This document shows positions 1 to 10,004 of a stretch of DNA of 64,000 bases, piece by piece. Source of the DNA: Brevibacillus porteri (lineage in GTDB: Bacteria; Bacillota; Bacilli; Brevibacillales; Brevibacillaceae); contig NZ_PXZO01000017.1 in the NCBI RefSeq assembly GCF_003013475.1, forward strand, positions 186,001 to 250,000. The letters are read 5' to 3'. The notes under the pieces are model-generated. The model was given only the letters and a program-made list of their open reading frames with translations, did not search any database and was not told the DNA's origin. The translations under genes were made by a program, and so were the position numbers. Position 1 is the first letter of the stretch; every line of letters starts with the position of its first letter.

Positions 1-195
1 TTATGTAAATTAGAGTCCTTTGGTACAGCTTATTTTGCGCCTGTTATGCCTCTTCGAATCAAAGACCTGAAGGATACATTTGTACGTTTTCCAATCTGGA
101 GCTTGAATCAACGTCCCCATGACCCGCATCCAAAAAGCGTAAGCCAAGAAAGATATTCAAGAGGGTGGGAACATGATGATCCCGGAACAGAGTAG
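1..195 (+). CDS. GerA-family spore germination receptor A subunit, 3' end only
   Basis: The frame is open from base 1 to a TAG at 193-195. The translated tail contains PVMPLRIKDLKDTFVRFP followed by WSLNQRP, which matches the conserved end of the last membrane segment and cytoplasmic tail of GerA/GerAA-type proteins. These proteins form the A subunit of nutrient germinant receptors in the inner membrane of spores. The start lies outside the window. The end overlaps the next gene by 23 bases in another frame, as is usual in gerA-type A-B-C operons. The family call rests on this short tail plus the B and C genes downstream. Confidence 0.85.
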   Translation, partial: LCKLESFGTAYFAPVMPLRIKDLKDTFVRFPIWSLNQRPHDPHPKSVSQERYSRGWEHDDPGTE

Positions 196-1270
196 AATCA
201 CCCAAGGGCAGTTCATGTTTTTTGTTATCCAATCTCAAGTGGGAGTTGGAATTTTAACGCTTCCTCATAAAATGCAAGCAGCCGCCAAGGGAGGCGGATG
301 GATCTCAACCTTAATCGCGGGATTGATAGTACAAGTGATTATTGTCATTCTTTGGGGTCTTTGCAGACGGTTTCCTTCCGATACGCTATTCAGTTTCTTG
401 CCCAAAATCACGGGAAAGCTTCTTGGAAGTCTCCTTGGATTGGCCTATATTGGTTACTTTTTGCTCTCTGCGGGAACGATTTTAAGCTTTTTTGCCGAAA
501 TCGTAGGAAAGTGGGTGCTCCAAGCAACACCGAGATGGGCCTTATTACTTCTCACTCTCCTCACTTGTATCTATTTGGTTAAAGAGCCCCTTCAAGTGAT
601 TGCCAGGCTGTTTGTCATCTCTTCGTTTACCATCATTGTGATGGTGTTATTATCCTTGTTCGGTTATGCCAATGCGAACTTTACTTATCTGTTCCCTATA
701 ACGGACGCGGGATGGGGAAATATCATCAAAGCTGCGAATGAAGCATTGTTTCCGTTAGTCGGTTACGAAGTGATGTTGGTGATTTATCCTTTTGTTGAAG
801 GGAAAAGCGGAGGGAAATTAAAGGCAGCTTCTGTTGGCAATATGCTGATTGTACTTTTTTACACCTTCGAGGTATTTACCAACTTGGTCATTTTCAGTCC
901 GGCGATCATGCCCGCCATTTCGGAGCCTCTTCTGTATATGCTGAAAGGATTTTCCTTCCAAATCATTCAACGGATCGATTTACTCTTTTTATCTCTATGG
1001 ATTTTCATCGTTAGCACTGCCATTGCCTCTTGGCTTTACATGGCATCAGTAGGCTTAGGCCATTTCTTCCACCGAGGTGAACATAAAAAGGCAGTCTTCT
1101 ATGCCGCTTTCATTGTTTTTATTCTGGCTTTGTTATCAGAAGACCCATCGATTATCGACCTCTACGATCGAATCCTTAAGACTTCACATTATTTGTTTGT
1201 GGTTGTTCTTCCTTTGATCTTTCTCCTCTTCTCGTATTTATCAAAGAAAAGGAGTGCGTTAACCAGATGA
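173..1270 (+). CDS. GerB-family spore germination receptor B subunit (amino-acid-permease-like membrane protein)
   Basis: The 365-residue protein is hydrophobic throughout, with about ten predicted membrane segments. It opens with the family motif ITQGQFMFFVIQSQVGVGIL, typical of GerAB/GerKB proteins of the amino acid-polyamine-organocation superfamily. The B subunit is thought to bind the germinant in the spore inner membrane. Two ATGs occur at 173 and 176 behind a GAGGGTGGG ribosome site; the choice between them is open. The gene sits between the A subunit (overlap) and the C lipoprotein (ATGA overlap at 1267), forming a translationally coupled receptor operon. The germinant cannot be read from the sequence. 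Confidence 0.93.
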   Translation: MMIPEQSRITQGQFMFFVIQSQVGVGILTLPHKMQAAAKGGGWISTLIAGLIVQVIIVILWGLCRRFPSDTLFSFLPKITGKLLGSLLGLAYIGYFLLSAGTILSFFAEIVGKWVLQATPRWALLLLTLLTCIYLVKEPLQVIARLFVISSFTIIVMVLLSLFGYANANFTYLFPITDAGWGNIIKAANEALFPLVGYEVMLVIYPFVEGKSGGKLKAASVGNMLIVLFYTFEVFTNLVIFSPAIMPAISEPLLYMLKGFSFQIIQRIDLLFLSLWIFIVSTAIASWLYMASVGLGHFFHRGEHKKAVFYAAFIVFILALLSEDPSIIDLYDRILKTSHYLFVVVLPLIFLLFSYLSKKRSALTR

Positions 1271-2388
1271 AAAGGATGTGCATTACGAGCACAGCTCTCG
1301 TTGTTTTCTTATTAATGGCTGGGTGTTGGGACCAAGATCTCTTGCGAAATGCTCGTTTGATTTATGGAGCAGGGTTCGACCTTGCGCCGAATGGAAAACT
1401 CCTAACCACTATTGTCATACGAGACTTGCCTCAGAGCGAGCAGCAGAGTCCTGCTAACGATATTATATACGCAGTCGGCAATACGCCAAGAGATACTCGT
1501 GATAAAGCGGATAATCAAGTATCCCGGCTGCTTCGCAGTTACAGGAATCGAGTTATCCTCATTGGGGAAGAACTGGCAAAACAAGATATTTATCCAATTC
1601 TTGATGTTTTTTACCGCGATCCCAAGAGCGCTCTAAACGCAAAAATCGCAGTGACGCAAGGAAAGGCGACAGACATCCTTTCCCTGAAGAAAGTAGGGAA
1701 TGTCTTAATTGCGGAAGAAATTGATGAATTAATCAAGAGTAAAGAAAAGACTACATCCATTCCCAAGGTGACCCTTGAAACGATTTACCCTGCGATCATC
1801 GACCCTGGAGAGGATTTTGTTCTTCCCTACCTTGTGCGAAAAGGGAAACGAGTGGACATTTCCCGTATTGCCATGTTTCATGATCAACGATTCACAGGAG
1901 TACTGAGCCCTGATGAATCTACCATGTGTTTATTGTTGCAAGCCCGAATGGGGAAAATAACGAGTTTTACACAAAAATTAAGTGCACAGAAAGACCATAA
2001 AGGCAGCCATGATTATATTACCTTTCAAATAAATAAATCAAAGCGAAAGATGGAAGTGTTGGTTCAACCGGACGATCAAATTTCGGTTACGCTGGATTTA
2101 AAATGGACAGTAGGTGTCGAAGAATATCCCAAAGATCAGTTAAATGATAAGAAAATGATTGCCCAGTTAAACCAGCATCTATCTAAGGCGATGACTGATT
2201 TAGCTAAAAAAACACTTCAAAAAATGCAAGAAGCCCGCTGCGATGGATTAGGTATCGCCAGACAACTCATGGCATTTCATCCTGAAATTTGGAAGAGGCA
2301 GAAGGAAAACTGGGGGAGCAACTATCAAAAAGTGCATTTTGCTCCTCAGATTCATGTAGACATTACTAAAAAAGGGATTATCAATTAA
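1267..2388 (+). CDS. Ger(x)C-family spore germination lipoprotein
   Basis: The 373-residue protein starts with a lipoprotein signal whose lipobox is LLMAGC with Cys20, followed by WDQ as in many GerC proteins. The rest matches the Ger(x)C pattern: an N-terminal domain with RNRVILIGEELAK near residue 95, a middle domain, and a C-terminal domain near TLDLKWTVGVEEYP. GerC is lipid-anchored to the spore inner membrane and is needed for function of the A/B receptor. The start overlaps the gerB stop by four bases. A terminator follows about 40 bases after the stop, so this is the last gene of the operon. Confidence 0.92.
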   Translation: MKRMCITSTALVVFLLMAGCWDQDLLRNARLIYGAGFDLAPNGKLLTTIVIRDLPQSEQQSPANDIIYAVGNTPRDTRDKADNQVSRLLRSYRNRVILIGEELAKQDIYPILDVFYRDPKSALNAKIAVTQGKATDILSLKKVGNVLIAEEIDELIKSKEKTTSIPKVTLETIYPAIIDPGEDFVLPYLVRKGKRVDISRIAMFHDQRFTGVLSPDESTMCLLLQARMGKITSFTQKLSAQKDHKGSHDYITFQINKSKRKMEVLVQPDDQISVTLDLKWTVGVEEYPKDQLNDKKMIAQLNQHLSKAMTDLAKKTLQKMQEARCDGLGIARQLMAFHPEIWKRQKENWGSNYQKVHFAPQIHVDITKKGIIN

Positions 2389-2426
2389 TTTATTGGAATA
2401 AAACTTGTTCTCAGAGATTAACTTAC

Positions 2427-2466
2427 GCAAAAAAGCAATCCAACCGACCTTGGACTGCTTTTTTGC
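2427..2466. terminator. Bidirectional Rho-independent terminator
   Basis: The arms AAAAGCAATCCAA and TTGGACTGCTTTT pair with one unpaired position around a 6-base loop. A-tract and T-tract flanks suit both strands. It lies between the convergent gerC and nagA genes. Confidence 0.8.
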
Positions 2467-2478
2467 AACAACAAGAAA

Positions 2479-3648
2479 CTATTTTAATTGGCGGTAAACT
2501 TCCTTGCCCCCAACGAAAGTCATCGTCACGTCAAATTGTGCATTCAATACCGTGATATCCGCATCATACCCTGCCGCCAGACGTCCTTTTCGCTCGCCAA
2601 AGCCAAGGATGCTTGCTGGTGTCAGGGAAGCCATTTCCACTGCATCTGGCAAAGAGACACCGCTTAAAGTCACCATATTGCCGACCGCCCGATTCAGCGT
2701 CAGGATGCTTCCAGCCAGTGTTCCGTCTGCGAGCTTTGCCTGATTATCATGGACGTGAACTTCTTGTCCACCAAGGTCGTAAGTCCCTTCGCCCATCGCG
2801 GCTGCCCGCATGGAATCGCTGACGAGGGCGAGACGTTCAGCCGTTTTGACCCGATATAAAATCTTCATGACTGCTGGATGCACATGGATGCCATCTGCGA
2901 TCAGCTCTGTGCTCAACTGCTCATGATACATCGCGGCGCCCACTACGCCCGGCTCCCGATGATGCAGTCCTGTCATGGCATTGAAGCAATGTGTAAAATG
3001 GCGCACGCCCGCATCTACCGCTTCCGTCGCCTGGGCAAATGTAGCGCCTGTATGTCCAGCAGACACGATGACATCGCGTTCTTTTAACCATGCAATCGCT
3101 TCAAGTGCTTCCGGTTGTTCAGGCGCAATCGTCACGACCTTGATCAGACCTTCTGATAACCCGTAAAGCTTTTGCACTACATCGAGCTTGGGGATCGCGA
3201 TGTTTTCTTCTTTTTGCGCTCCCTTGTAACGAGGATTGATCCACGGGCCTTCCAGATGGATGCCGATCGCTTCTGCCCCCGGAAGCCCTTCCCTGCTGTT
3301 CAGCGCGATGTTTACCAGCACCTGCTCCAATTGATCATAAGGAGCTGTCATCGTCGTCGCCAAAAAAGACGTCACCCCATGCCGTGCAAGTGCAGTCGAG
3401 ATGGCCTGAAGTGATTCCGGCGTCCCGTCCATCGTGTCGTATCCATCAATCCCATGCATGTGCATATCGACGAATCCAGGGCAAATCCAGCCATCCTCTA
3501 CTGTCACCACATGATTTGGCAAAGCTTTTCCATACTCATCAGCCTTGCCAACATAGGTGATCTTTCCATTTCCCACGACTACGAGACCATTATGCAATTC
3601 CTGTCCATCTGCGACAAGGTTCCCCTTGAGAGCGTATTCCTGGTTCAC
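2479..3648 (-). CDS. nagA: N-acetylglucosamine-6-phosphate deacetylase
   Basis: The 389-residue protein is an amidohydrolase. The metal-binding HMHG follows PGFVD near residue 63, HLEGPWIN occurs near residue 150, a GHTGAT motif follows, and SDSMRAA carries the catalytic aspartate. NagA removes acetate from N-acetylglucosamine-6-phosphate, giving glucosamine-6-phosphate in amino-sugar and cell-wall recycling. The start is GTG behind GGAGG at 8 bases spacing. No nagB or GntR-type nagR lies beside it, which is unusual. Its upstream neighbour is a nitronate monooxygenase 45 bases away. It could supply deacetylase activity for the amino-sugar genes at 44-58 kb, but that is only inference. Confidence 0.93.
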   Translation of the reverse strand: MNQEYALKGNLVADGQELHNGLVVVGNGKITYVGKADEYGKALPNHVVTVEDGWICPGFVDMHMHGIDGYDTMDGTPESLQAISTALARHGVTSFLATTMTAPYDQLEQVLVNIALNSREGLPGAEAIGIHLEGPWINPRYKGAQKEENIAIPKLDVVQKLYGLSEGLIKVVTIAPEQPEALEAIAWLKERDVIVSAGHTGATFAQATEAVDAGVRHFTHCFNAMTGLHHREPGVVGAAMYHEQLSTELIADGIHVHPAVMKILYRVKTAERLALVSDSMRAAAMGEGTYDLGGQEVHVHDNQAKLADGTLAGSILTLNRAVGNMVTLSGVSLPDAVEMASLTPASILGFGERKGRLAAGYDADITVLNAQFDVTMTFVGGKEVYRQLK

Positions 3649-3693
3649 TCTGATTTCCTCCGTCTTTCGCGTGGCTTTCTTTGCGCGTTTATT

Positions 3694-4773
3694 CTACTGG
3701 GGTTGCCCCAGATTGCTGCAAATCCTCGTCGTCTCCGCTGCCAGCTTTTCAACGAGCTCACTCGCACTAATTTCCTGGCTGAGTGGAGCTGCTTGCCCCG
3801 CCCACATCGACATGTACGCAATTTGCTGCTGCTTGCCCGCTGCGGCTCGAATGTCTTTGGTCAGGGCATTTTGTACCGGATAGGTCGGGAGCTCGTGATC
3901 AAATGGGGCGAGCGTTGTCATAAACTCATTTTGAATACCCCTTGCCCATTTACCAGAGAAAGCACGTGTCATCACGATGGACTCTTCCCTCGTCTCCAAA
4001 ATGGCCTTCTTGTGCAGGGCATGTGCTCCGCTCTCCTTACACGTCAGAAAAGCCGTTCCGAGCTGTGCCGCCTGTGCCCCGAGCGCGAGTGCTGCTGCGA
4101 TCCCTCGACCATCCATGATCCCTCCAGCCGCGATGACGGGAATCTTGACCCGATCCACCATTTGCGGGACGAGCGCCATTGTTCCAATCATATTGCCCGG
4201 TGAATCTGGCAAAAAGGAACCACGGTGCCCACCTGCTTCGCTACCTTGGGCGGCAATCATATCAACTCCGCTCGCTTCCAATGCAATCGCTTCGCGAACG
4301 GTTGTCGCAGTTCCGATGACAGTGATTCCCCGCTGCTTCAACTCTGCCATCAAGCGATGATCCAGAACACCAAAGGTAAAGCTGAAAACCGCGGGCTGTT
4401 CCTCCAAAACGACAGCCATCTGCTCACCAAACGGCTCTGTAAATTGCGTCACCTGCGGATTTTGTGGGATGCCCAGTCGATCTCGTACCTCATTCATTGC
4501 CTGGGCAATGCTCTCTGCGATCGGCTGGTCGGCATCATAATCTTCCGGGATAAACAGATTCACCCCAAACGGTTTGTCCGTTAACGCCCGAATGGACTTG
4601 ATCGCCTCACGAATCTGCTCAGGAGACATATACGCCGCACCGAGCGTTCCGAGTCCCCCTGCTTCTGAGACAGCGGCTACCAGGGCGGGTGTGGTCGCCC
4701 CCCCTGCCATTGGCGCCTGAATAATCGGCCATTTCAAATGTAAACGCGAAGTGATAGGATTGTTTGTCCACAT
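3694..4773 (-). CDS. Nitronate monooxygenase (2-nitropropane dioxygenase family)
   Basis: This FMN enzyme oxidises alkyl nitronates such as propionate-3-nitronate, a detoxification role. Visible family marks are PIIQAPMAGG at the N terminus, AAGGIMDGRG (phosphate binding), and SEAGGHRGS with the catalytic histidine. The start chosen is the ATG at 4773, because GAGGAG lies 10 bases before it; an ATG 42 bases further upstream has no comparable site. That gives 359 residues, normal for the family. It lies between a VOC-Nudix gene and nagA, all on the minus strand with short gaps, so the three may be co-transcribed. Confidence 0.9.
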   Translation of the reverse strand: MWTNNPITSRLHLKWPIIQAPMAGGATTPALVAAVSEAGGLGTLGAAYMSPEQIREAIKSIRALTDKPFGVNLFIPEDYDADQPIAESIAQAMNEVRDRLGIPQNPQVTQFTEPFGEQMAVVLEEQPAVFSFTFGVLDHRLMAELKQRGITVIGTATTVREAIALEASGVDMIAAQGSEAGGHRGSFLPDSPGNMIGTMALVPQMVDRVKIPVIAAGGIMDGRGIAAALALGAQAAQLGTAFLTCKESGAHALHKKAILETREESIVMTRAFSGKWARGIQNEFMTTLAPFDHELPTYPVQNALTKDIRAAAGKQQQIAYMSMWAGQAAPLSQEISASELVEKLAAETTRICSNLGQPQ

Positions 4774-4821
4774 GGTAAATCCACTCCTCAGCTTATCGTT
4801 GTTCAAAATGAACAACCGCTT

Positions 4822-5862
<1,041 letters not shown>

Positions 5863-5999
5863 TTACTCCTTCTCGTCCCGATACATGCTTATGCTGATAT
5901 TATAGCAAACACAAGGCGGTTGCTTCTTCCCCCCATTGTCCTCCAACATTTCCCTCTTTTCAATTCCCAAATTGCCTGATCTCCACTTCGCTGTATACA

Positions 6000-6042
6000 A
6001 AAACGAGCGTCTTCCTCGTAACTAGACGGGAAAACGCTCGCC
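6000..6042 (-). terminator. Rho-independent terminator of the iron-siderophore permease operon
   Basis: On the minus strand, CGAGCGT pairs with ACGCTCG around a longer imperfect stem and is followed directly by TTTTTG. It lies 20 bases beyond the stop of the last permease gene. Confidence 0.8.
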
Positions 6043-6061
6043 AAATCCACAGTTTGCGAAA

Positions 6062-7093
6062 CTATGCTTTTGAACGTGCCAGCAAGTACAAGAAATACGG
6101 AGCACCGATAACGGCTACAACGATACCAGTCGGAATCTCTGACGGCTGCATGATCCAGCGTCCGATGGTATCAGCCACGATGACCAATAGTGCACCCGCT
6201 AGCGCTGATGTAGGCAAAAGCATCTCATGCTTTGGCCCCACTAGTCTGCGGGCCAAATGCGGACCGATCAACCCGACAAAACCGATGCCTCCACTCACTG
6301 CCACGCAGGAAGCAGCAAGCCCGACTGCGGCAGCCAGCAGCTTCAATTGCTCTTTGGCAACGGGTGCACCCAAGCCTTTCGCCAACTCTTCTCCCAAATT
6401 GAGCACGTTCATGACACGTGCTTTGTAAAAAACATAGGGGATTAAAATGGCGATCCAGGGCAGCAACGAAAGAACGAACTTCCAGTTGGTCCCCCAGATA
6501 CTACCGGCGAGCCAAGTCGCCACAAACTGGTACTTATCCGGACTCAGCTTCAGCGTCAAGACGATCATCGCGGCACTCATCCCAGCCGCCACGGCAATCC
6601 CCGTCAATACAATACGGGTCGGAGACAATCCCTTGTGTCTTTTATATGACAAGACGAAGATCAGCGCTGCTGTCACGCTGGCCCCAAGCAAAGCCAACAC
6701 CGGCAGCAAAAAAACAGGTGCGGCAGACGTCGAGGGATAAAATGAAATGAACAGCATTACCATCAAGCCAGCACCAGCGTTGATCCCTAAAATACCGGGC
6801 TCTGCCAATGCATTGCGGGAAATCCCTTGAATAATACACCCAGATACGGCAAGTCCTGCTCCAATCAGGAGGGAAATAACAATCCGCGGCAAGCGGAATT
6901 CAAACAAGATCAAGCTTTGTTTGTCTGTTCCAGATCCGATCAGCGTCATCAGCAGATCGCTTGGTGACAATCGTATGTAGCCTGTGTTCATACTGATGAT
7001 AAACGCGATGAAAATGAGGATAGCGAGTATCGTCATAACCGCAAAGGCTCTATTTCTTTTGCGGGTTTGGTAATGGGAAACCATATGCTGCAT
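6062..7093 (-). CDS. Iron-siderophore ABC transporter permease (FecCD family), second subunit
   Basis: The 343-residue membrane protein has about nine to ten hydrophobic segments. It carries the FecCD hallmark GGIGFVGLIGPHLARRLVG, the loop that contacts the ATPase. Together with the next gene it would form the membrane channel for ferric siderophore import. The start ATG is preceded by GGGAG. It lies two bases after the stop of the other permease and is clearly co-transcribed with it. No ATPase gene is present in the island; Bacillus relatives use a shared ATPase such as YusV/FhuC encoded elsewhere. Resembles B. subtilis YfhA (recollection, not searched). Confidence 0.92.
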   Translation of the reverse strand: MQHMVSHYQTRKRNRAFAVMTILAILIFIAFIISMNTGYIRLSPSDLLMTLIGSGTDKQSLILFEFRLPRIVISLLIGAGLAVSGCIIQGISRNALAEPGILGINAGAGLMVMLFISFYPSTSAAPVFLLPVLALLGASVTAALIFVLSYKRHKGLSPTRIVLTGIAVAAGMSAAMIVLTLKLSPDKYQFVATWLAGSIWGTNWKFVLSLLPWIAILIPYVFYKARVMNVLNLGEELAKGLGAPVAKEQLKLLAAAVGLAASCVAVSGGIGFVGLIGPHLARRLVGPKHEMLLPTSALAGALLVIVADTIGRWIMQPSEIPTGIVVAVIGAPYFLYLLARSKA

Positions 7094-7095
7094 GA

Positions 7096-8151
7096 TTACA
7101 TCTCCCTTCTTTCTTTACGCGCCAAGTAAAGGAAGAACGGTACACCGATTAGCGCAATAAGTGCCCCTAACGGCGTCTCATACGGCGGATTTACCATTCT
7201 TGCGGCCAAATCGGCGAAAACGACGAGCAAGCTGCCCAAAATGGCTGAACAAGGAATGATCCATCGGTAATCGACCCCAACCAAAAAGCGGGTCATATGC
7301 GGAATGATCAATCCAACAAAGCCTACTGCCCCAACAACGGCAACTGCTGATCCAGCCAAAATAAGAACGATGATCATGCCTGCCAGTTTCACTAACGCCG
7401 TGCGCTGCCCCAATCCTTTTGCTACCTCTTCTCCAAGACTGAGCATCGTAATGGAACGCGACAGTATCATGGCACCAATAAGGGCTGCGAGAATCCACGG
7501 AAACATGACTTCAAGCTGAAACCATTTGGTTCCCGCCACACCGCCTGCATACCAGAAGGCCAAATCTTGTCCAATTTTAAAGTAAAGGGCAATCCCTTCG
7601 CTTAACGCAGACAATAGTGCGGTCAATGCAGCACCCGCCAAAACGAGTCGCACGGGAGTCAAGCCGCCTTTTGCCAAGGAACCAATCCCGTAAACCATAC
7701 CTGCCCCGACACCAGCACCCAAAAAGCTGTAGAGAATCAGATACATGAACGGCAGACCTGGGAAAAAGGCGAAGCAGAGAGCCAAAACAAATCCGGCACC
7801 TGCGTTCAAACCAAGCAATCCGGAATCTGCCAGCGGGTTGCGTGTCATCCCTTGCATGATGGCACCTGCAACAGCGAGACTCGCCCCGACCATTGCACCG
7901 CCGAGAAGTCGCGGTAAACGAATCTCCTGAATAATTTGGTGTTGCGTAATATCAGGATTAAATTGAAAAATAGCTTCCCATACGACAGCAAAGTGGATGT
8001 CGGCTGCTCCAAATGACACAGACAAAAACATCCCTAGTATTAATGCGAAAACTCCGCCGGTCAAAATTAGCGTCGCTGCCCAAGGGCGAGAGCGAAACGC
8101 AACCGGCTTTCCGTTATTCCCCTCTTTCAGGGAATGTGCGTGTTGACTCAT
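7096..8151 (-). CDS. Iron-siderophore ABC transporter permease (FecCD family), first subunit
   Basis: The protein has multiple membrane segments and the FecCD motif AVGFVGLIIPHMTRFLVG near the C terminus. It pairs with the downstream permease, resembling YfiZ/YfhA of B. subtilis. I prefer the ATG at 8151, since AGGTGG ends five bases before it; an in-frame GTG at 8160 overlaps that site. The upstream region contains a strong Fur box at 8197-8215, so expression should be repressed by iron. The AraC regulator and binding lipoprotein that likely serve this channel are the next two genes upstream on the same strand. Confidence 0.92.
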   Translation of the reverse strand: MSQHAHSLKEGNNGKPVAFRSRPWAATLILTGGVFALILGMFLSVSFGAADIHFAVVWEAIFQFNPDITQHQIIQEIRLPRLLGGAMVGASLAVAGAIMQGMTRNPLADSGLLGLNAGAGFVLALCFAFFPGLPFMYLILYSFLGAGVGAGMVYGIGSLAKGGLTPVRLVLAGAALTALLSALSEGIALYFKIGQDLAFWYAGGVAGTKWFQLEVMFPWILAALIGAMILSRSITMLSLGEEVAKGLGQRTALVKLAGMIIVLILAGSAVAVVGAVGFVGLIIPHMTRFLVGVDYRWIIPCSAILGSLLVVFADLAARMVNPPYETPLGALIALIGVPFFLYLARKERREM

Positions 8152-8196
8152 ACGTGCCACCTTTTTTTGTTAGTATGGAGCTGAGTTGTTTTTGAT

Positions 8197-8215
8197 GATA
8201 TTGATTCTTATTATC
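8197..8215 (-). promoter_or_regulatory. Fur box upstream of the permease pair
   Basis: The minus-strand 19-mer GATAATAAGAATCAATATC matches 16 of 19 positions of the Fur consensus GATAATGATAATCATTATC. It lies 46 bases before the first permease start. Confidence 0.8.
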
Positions 8216-8282
8216 ATAAAAGAATTTTAGGCGATGTATGAAAACAGTGTCAATGGACAAACGCGCACTTATCTTTGTACAT

Positions 8283-9875
8283 TTAGGCTAACACCTTGAG
8301 GACATCATCGACTTTTTTTCCGTTGGCGATCACACCGTGGTTCATCCAGGTCATGAAATCCACTTGATACGCCCGCTTGTTTTGGACAGCAGGAAGCGCT
8401 TGCCACACGGGATGGTTGAGCTGTAGCTGTTCGGCACCTGTTTTTCCCTGATGCCATTTGTCAAAGGCGAAAAAAATATGATCAGCATCCAGCGTAGACA
8501 ACTCTTCCCACGATACCCCTTCTCTCACCTGCTTGGCAAATTGTTTTTTTACCAGTGGAGCCGGCTCCATTTCCAAATCTTGAAACAACACCTGCGATGT
8601 GTAGTTTTTCTCCACAAGGATTTCATCGGTCGATATGCGCAAGAAGGCTACCTTCTGCCCTTCGAGACTGCGTCCCATTACATTTTTGGCAGCTCTTACT
8701 TTTTGTTCATACTGCTCGATTGACCGCTCTGCCAATTCACTTCGGCCCAACCGATCACCAAGGGTGCGCAATGTTTTTCGCCACTCAGGACCGAACTGCC
8801 GAATCACGCATGTGAAGGCAATCCGGGCACATTTGGCATACGCATTCTCCTTCCAGCCTGTACATTCCCGAAGCATAATGACATCTGGGGCACGACTGGA
8901 CAAGAGCTGCACGTCATCTGTCAGCACATCGTAGGTCGGTACATCATGCAGGCCCAAATAGTCCTGCTGCCCCCAATATGTATGCGCCCATTGAACGACG
9001 GGTCGAATGCCAAGAGCCAGCAAATAATCCTCCATATAAAGAGAGACGACTCGTAAATCATCCCGATGAATGTTGCGATATTTTCCTGGCGTGAGCCCTA
9101 CACTCTGCTTAAAACGACGATTGAAATAATACTCGCTGTTGAATCCGACATTTTGGGCGATCTCGTTGATCCGATCACCTGTCATGAGCAGTAGCTGCTT
9201 CGCCTGATTCATCCGCAGGTGATGGATGTAATCAAGCGGTATTTGTCCTGTTATTTCTTTGAAAAGCTGTGTGTATCGCCAACGTGCCACATGCGCTTCC
9301 TCTGCCAACTGCTCTACGGTCAGCGGCTCCTGGTAATGCTCCTCTACATACGCAATCGAACGTTCAACAGCTCTCCTCGGGTCCAAACTTGTTTTACCTG
9401 GTACATTTTGCTGGGCCAAAACGCATAGCAATTCCTCAAACCGCACGTGATGGTAAAATCGTTGCACCGCCTCCGTGCCATCGCGATGCTTGTAAATCTC
9501 CGCAAGCGATTCAACGACACGTGAAAAAGGCGTGCAGGTCAACTCCCCCGTACAGAAAAAAGCCTCGGAAGATTGTGCCTTCGTCGGAGCTCCCGTGTGG
9601 ACGACACGAAAAGTCAGATAATAATAGTCGAGAACATGACTCGTGCAACTGATCCGAACGTTCTGACGCGGTGCTGCAATCCAGCAACGCTCCCGAGTGA
9701 ACCGATAAGTCGATGATTCGATTTCAATGAGCCCTTCTCCGTCTGTCGCTACAATCATCGTGTAGTCTTCCGGCTCTTGATAGTCCTGCCATCTTTCCAC
9801 ATTACCTTTTTGGATGGCCGTCATTGCAAAGAATGATGGTGGAGATAGCTTGGCCCCGGATGCTTCGTTATTCAT
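8283..9875 (-). CDS. AraC-family regulator with C-terminal siderophore-binding-protein-like sensor domain (Btr-like)
   Basis: The order is an N-terminal region (about 1-165), an AraC DNA-binding domain (about 172-266, two helix-turn-helix units ending NRRFKQSVGLTPGKYR), and a periplasmic-binding-protein-like domain (about 275-530). This matches B. subtilis Btr, which senses ferric bacillibactin in the cytoplasm and activates its uptake genes. The sensor resembles the lipoprotein gene immediately upstream: both have PVVQW, then WG, QDYLGL and PTYDVL/PLFDIT at equivalent places. They probably bind the same siderophore. The start at 9875 is preferred because the Fur box at 9894-9912 overlaps the more upstream ATG at 9908. 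It likely activates the permease operon and the lipoprotein gene. Confidence 0.9.
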   Translation of the reverse strand: MNNEASGAKLSPPSFFAMTAIQKGNVERWQDYQEPEDYTMIVATDGEGLIEIESSTYRFTRERCWIAAPRQNVRISCTSHVLDYYYLTFRVVHTGAPTKAQSSEAFFCTGELTCTPFSRVVESLAEIYKHRDGTEAVQRFYHHVRFEELLCVLAQQNVPGKTSLDPRRAVERSIAYVEEHYQEPLTVEQLAEEAHVARWRYTQLFKEITGQIPLDYIHHLRMNQAKQLLLMTGDRINEIAQNVGFNSEYYFNRRFKQSVGLTPGKYRNIHRDDLRVVSLYMEDYLLALGIRPVVQWAHTYWGQQDYLGLHDVPTYDVLTDDVQLLSSRAPDVIMLRECTGWKENAYAKCARIAFTCVIRQFGPEWRKTLRTLGDRLGRSELAERSIEQYEQKVRAAKNVMGRSLEGQKVAFLRISTDEILVEKNYTSQVLFQDLEMEPAPLVKKQFAKQVREGVSWEELSTLDADHIFFAFDKWHQGKTGAEQLQLNHPVWQALPAVQNKRAYQVDFMTWMNHGVIANGKKVDDVLKVLA

Positions 9876-9893
9876 CTCCCTCACCCTTATCGT

Positions 9894-9912
9894 GAGAATG
9901 ATTATCATTTAT
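9894..9912 (-). promoter_or_regulatory. Fur box before the first AraC regulator gene
   Basis: The core TGAGAATGATTATCATT (plus strand) matches most positions of the Fur consensus and lies 18 bases upstream of the preferred start at 9875. Iron repression of the regulator is implied. Confidence 0.75.
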
Positions 9913-9954
9913 TATTATAATAAGTAAACATCCCGAGGACAAGCTCCACAAATG

Positions 9955-9992
9955 AAAAAGAAAGCGCATCAGCCGATATGACGCGCTTTCTC
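9955..9992 (-). terminator. Rho-independent terminator of the first siderophore lipoprotein gene
   Basis: GAAAGCGC and GCGCTTTC form a perfect 8-bp stem with a 15-base loop; on the minus strand it runs into TTTTTC. It lies 12 bases after the lipoprotein stop and separates it from the regulator gene. Confidence 0.85.
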
Positions 9993-10004
9993 TATTGAAC
10001 TCGA

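Noticed and set aside
3454-4203. Open frame of 249 codons on the plus strand
   Set aside because: It lies antisense to nagA and the nitronate monooxygenase, both with strong motifs and ribosome sites; its translation is Cys/Arg-rich with no recognisable domain.
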